Assembly: GCF_022201045.2 (NCBI RefSeq) | Contig: NC_068560.1 | Span: forward strand, 35,861,001 to 35,925,000 | DNA length: 64,000 nt | Source: Citrus sinensis | Lineage: Eukaryota; Streptophyta; Magnoliopsida; Sapindales; Rutaceae | Direction: 5' to 3' | Shown here: positions 60,429 through 64,000 of the stretch, piece by piece | Numbering within the stretch: the stretch's first letter is position 1 | How the letters are laid out: every line of letters starts with the position of its first letter | Position numbers and translations under genes: made by a program | Notes under the pieces: model-generated | Databases searched by the model: none | Told to the model about the DNA's origin: nothing | The model's input: only the letters and a program-made list of their open reading frames with translations

Positions 60429-61454
60429 TTAGCATTTGATCTTCTCTTCAACAGCAATGGAATTCTTGCAATGAGCGATAGCAGCTTGAATTGCAGCTTG
60501 CAACTCTTCCATGGTACTATCACTTGTCGATGAAGAAATATTTGTTGTTGCGACAAGCAACCCGCTGTTTGTGGGAGACGTTCTGATTGATGCAGGGGCT
60601 GAAAATTCACCTCTTCTTCCTCTAATAAACTGATCTTGCTTGCTCCTAAAGCTTAAATTACCTGAAAACGAATACGCCTGCCGTTGGAAATGATGGCCAT
60701 TTTCTTTCCTTCCTCTGAAAAGCAGCAATGGCCTAACCATTCTCACATACCGTCTAATTACATGACTTACGTCGAACCTCAGCTTCCTCTTTTGCTTATT
60801 CTGATCTTTGTTGCTATTGTCTTCACATTCTCTAACTTCAAAACCCTTTCGCCATCTTGTGAACCCGAATAATGAGAATGACTTGGACTTGGGTCTTCTC
60901 TTTGATTGATCAAGATGAAGATCATTGCTTCGCAGATGATGGTTGCAGGATTTGATGCTGCTGCTGCTGCTGCTGTTATTGCTATTAAGGTTGCTAGTGC
61001 TGCAGTTGCTAAATTTCTTTTCAGGAATCTGATTGTCTCTTAAGTCATTGATGGGGAGGGTGAAGCTGTCCAATGAGTTGGTGGAGGAGCGAGGGGAGGA
61101 TACTGGAAGGTGAGAAAGGAGATGCAGAGGAAGCAAATGTCCGTGGAAGAAAATGTCATCAGCCGGGGACAAATCGATTGCAAATGAAGGTGGGGTTGTT
61201 TTGGTTTTGTTATTATTATTATCAGCAGGGACTGTTGTGGTTGCTGCTGCCGAAGAAGAATGAAGAGAGATTGTGAAGGAGAATTCGTGAGAAGGGGATG
61301 ATGATGCCGATGGTGGCGAGGCTGCTGGTGCAGCAGCAGGACATGATGGTGATGACTTTTGCTTTGCTGCTGCCGCTAAACTTTCTCTTCCTTCTCCGTG
61401 CTTCATATTGTCCACACCTTTCTCTTTGCTTGATTGATGCTGATGGGAATCCAT
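60429..61454 (-). CDS. BKI1: BRI1 kinase inhibitor 1 (BKI1)
   Basis: BKI1 binds the kinase domain of the brassinosteroid receptor BRI1 at the plasma membrane and blocks its pairing with BAK1; on signal it is phosphorylated and leaves the membrane. This single-exon gene encodes 341 residues, close to the Arabidopsis protein. Blocks in order: a Ser/Ala/Pro-rich N-terminus, SHEFSFTISLHSS, AIDLSPADDIFFHGHLLPLH, a Ser/Asn-rich run (with Ser repeats at about residues 160-167), KSFSLFGFTRWRKGFEVREC, a basic membrane-binding stretch (KQKRKLRFDVSHVIRRYVRM), RGRRGEFSAPASIRTSPTNS, and the BRI1-interacting C-terminal motif STMEELQAAIQAAIAHCKNS. The ATG at 61454 begins the frame; an upstream in-frame start was not found. 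The identification is firm. Confidence 0.95.
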   Translation of the reverse strand: MDSHQHQSSKEKGVDNMKHGEGRESLAAAAKQKSSPSCPAAAPAASPPSASSSPSHEFSFTISLHSSSAAATTTVPADNNNNKTKTTPPSFAIDLSPADDIFFHGHLLPLHLLSHLPVSSPRSSTNSLDSFTLPINDLRDNQIPEKKFSNCSTSNLNSNNSSSSSSIKSCNHHLRSNDLHLDQSKRRPKSKSFSLFGFTRWRKGFEVRECEDNSNKDQNKQKRKLRFDVSHVIRRYVRMVRPLLLFRGRKENGHHFQRQAYSFSGNLSFRSKQDQFIRGRRGEFSAPASIRTSPTNSGLLVATTNISSSTSDSTMEELQAAIQAAIAHCKNSIAVEEKIKC

Positions 61455-64000
61455 AATTCAAAAGGATTATGCTTGAAAGTCTGATTCAGTATCTGGGGTT
61501 CTCTTACTGTTGTGCTAGTAAAATGATAAGATCAGGAAGCAGTGGAGAAACCGAGAGAGAGAGATTATTGTCAATGAGGACTTGTGCTTAAAATGTCTTT
61601 ATTAGTAGAACAATGAAACATAGTCTTGCATTATTATTCTTGAAAGAGCGAGAAAGGGTGTGGTGGGCAATATGCCACTATGATTGAGATGATATATATT
61701 TAGCAGTATCTGTTAAAGGTTTTTGGTGGGTCCATGTCAAATCCAACAGCTACTAAAGTTCTGATTATAGAAAATGAGGTCACAAGTATCCAAGTTTGCC
61801 TTCGTAAGGGCTAGATTGGGAAGGCAAAACTTTAATATTTGGGTATGTGTCTTTATTATATGTGAGTTGTATTATTCTTGGGAGGAACTGAAATGAGTTA
61901 TGAGAAGGCGAGAGAGAGAGATGTCTGAAGTCATGTTCTTATCTACATACATGTGCACCCGTCTCAAAGAGGAATCTTAACAAATTTATGCCCTTTTTCT
62001 CTCTTAATTCTACTATCACTATGTTATCTTTTTGCGTGTAATTTGATAGGCAAAGTACCTTGGGCAAGGTAACTACTATAATGTTGACATGTGGCAGAGA
62101 AGATAAGATCTGAATGAAGCAGTGAGGAGGATTTAGTCCAAATCACGTATATATCACGGCCTTCAATAAAACCTGATAAAGAAATTTCCTTGTTCAAATT
62201 CATTTGGTAAACCAATTTAGACGTAAACAAGTCAAAATGCTGTGGATTCAAAACGCGGAAAGACCTCTATTGAATCTTATGTCGTTTAGTGCGTTTTCTG
62301 TTCTTCTGCTGGTACAATTTAATTTAATAAAAATATACCCAAGGCCAAGGCAGGTGTAAAATTTGTTCAATATTTGTTTCATCGGTCAATAAACTTAGGA
62401 TGCAAAATTTTTGCCCCCAATAATACGCGGTCAATCAATAAAAATTAGGTGGTAATTGACTTTTTTATTACACGTCAAGTGTCAGCCGTTGGATGGGTAA
62501 CCAAAAGGATAGATGGGGTCTGGGAAAAGGACGAAATAAAATTCACAGTTAGGTAGGGGAGTGAGGACCAAGGGGACCCACACACACGTGTACAAAGTGG
62601 TCCACGAACGAAGAAGCATCAAGCATTGCATTGCATAGGGAGAATTTTGTTGGGTTTAGTTAAGGTCAGCATCTTAATCATGGAAGCATTATTTAGGTGG
62701 ACATGGACTGGCACTGGCGCATCTTCACCACTAAAACAACTTAAAATATCATTCATATATTCATTCATTCATTCAACATTCATTTTCTTTTAAAGATAAG
62801 ACGGAGAAGAGAAGATATAATAATAAAAACACTGCATAAAACAAAACCTTTCTCTCTCAGAGCCCATAATAGATTCTTCGATGCGGTGGGAAAACACATC
62901 CTCCTCTTGTTTTTTTTTTTTTTTTTTTTTCATCTGCTTTTGCCAATTGCCAGTGGCCACTCAATTTCTTATTCCATTCTACTCTACAAAAGTCGCCCGT
63001 CAATTTGAAACTAAATGCCAACCACCAAACGAGGTATCAAACAAAATCTTTTCGATCTCTCACTCTCTGTGCGTGCATGGGTGTAGATACTTATAGAGAC
63101 GAGTCATGTTTTATTACAAACAAACCATGCGACTAAGCTGTTTTCAGTTAGGTTGTCTTTCTTCTAATTATTTGTTTTTTACGCTGTGGTCTTTTGGTGG
63201 GCCTGATGCTGGGTCAACCAATCAGATACAAATCTTATGCCGTGTCTGTTTGTTGGCCCCTATCATGTGATTCATGAACCCAACACTCGTGCTCCACTGC
63301 TCAATGATTGGACCACGCCAACTCAATGCAATAGCAGAACTTGACATAGCATCATAATGGATCAAATAAATTTGTGAAAAGGCAATAAAAGACAATACGT
63401 CATGACCTGCATATAATTTGAGTTGCCTTTTGCCTGGTCTAATCACTTAGAAATTGATCACAATGATTAATGCAAATAATTTCAACGAAAGACATAATAA
63501 TTATCACACACTACTACCCTACCTTTTGAATAGCTCAACCAAATACATCTGTCTATATCAAATTTATGAATAGAACATGACAAGGGTTCGTAGTTGCATG
63601 TTGAAGAGTTTCACTAATGCTTGTTGCATATATATTATACAAATGAAATATGCCACTGATTAACAAAGAATAGAGACGGTTTCTTGGGATGAAAATAAAA
63701 CGTAATTTCCAACTTTTCTATTTTTAATGTTCACCTTCCAACTTGTTAATAGGAAGGATCAAATTAAAATTAATGCTACATGAACGAACTCATTCAACAA
63801 GCTGAACACGTAGGTTTCCCATAACTTCGAATGAATCTGTAAGTACTCCTCAAACTCCTATACCAGATGATTGCACTTGAGGCCACTATAATTCACAGTT
63901 AGCTCTATGAACAGGGAACCAGTGTAACATGGAATGTATACAGACAGAAAGGGAAATAACCTCCAATGTGTCACAACGCATTCGCAAGTTTATGGGAGGG
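61455..64000. other. Upstream region of BKI1 and intergenic DNA
   Basis: The first few hundred bases hold the BKI1 leader and promoter, with GA-rich runs at 61551-61562 and 61909-61920 of the kind seen in plant core promoters. A T-run lies at about 62911-62932. No further gene was recognised before the right edge. Confidence 0.45.

Overview
This is a stretch of flowering-plant nuclear DNA. It is AT-rich, its genes have many GT-AG introns, microsatellites and small transposons are frequent, and every recognised protein is a plant (eudicot) family. Gene content and residue-level similarity recall citrus or a related malvid, but that is an impression, not a search result. Nothing bacterial, viral or CRISPR-like was seen.

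Layout: (1) 1-3.2 kb: 5' part of a WEB1-type chloroplast-movement gene on the minus strand, with a leader intron that holds a Mutator-like MITE. (2) 3.3-8.7 kb: gene-free DNA with repeats, a 29-base C run and a textbook hAT MITE. (3) 8.9-11.8 kb: a three-exon GUX/PGSIP xylan glucuronosyltransferase on the minus strand; its second intron contains a tRNA-Arg(CCT) gene on the other strand. (4) 14.7-18.7 kb: a nine-exon CSA/ERCC8-type WD40 repair gene on the plus strand, with a hAT-like element in intron 7 and a small MITE just after the stop. (5) 21.7-25.3 kb: an eight-exon TIC22 plastid import gene on the minus strand; intron 4 holds a decayed antisense Ty1/copia element. (6) 26.1-44.6 kb: a dispersed array of five small two-EF-hand calcium-binding genes on the plus strand (four apparently intact, one broken), separated by transposon-rich DNA. 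That DNA includes a Pack-MULE-like element (30.75-33.22 kb) carrying a fragment that resembles the splicing factor DRT111/SF45 and an array of short hairpins, two LTR remnants and a 1.3 kb dispersed repeat. (7) 49.0-56.0 kb: an eleven-exon PAH2/lipin phosphatidate phosphatase on the minus strand. (8) 57.1-57.9 kb: a nested MITE. (9) 60.4-61.5 kb: a single-exon BKI1 brassinosteroid-signalling inhibitor on the minus strand. The rest to 64 kb is gene-free as far as can be seen.

The genes do not form a pathway. They are ordinary neighbours on a plant chromosome, and the EF-hand array is the only local gene family. The two most unusual things are in PAH2 and the Pack-MULE. One block of a normally conserved PAH2 exon carries both a frameshift and a stop, yet a downstream in-frame acceptor would skip the whole block and keep the rest open; this looks like coding sequence turning into intron. 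The Pack-MULE-like element combines a captured gene fragment, a 76-bp perfect palindrome and an array of self-complementary 30-bp units.
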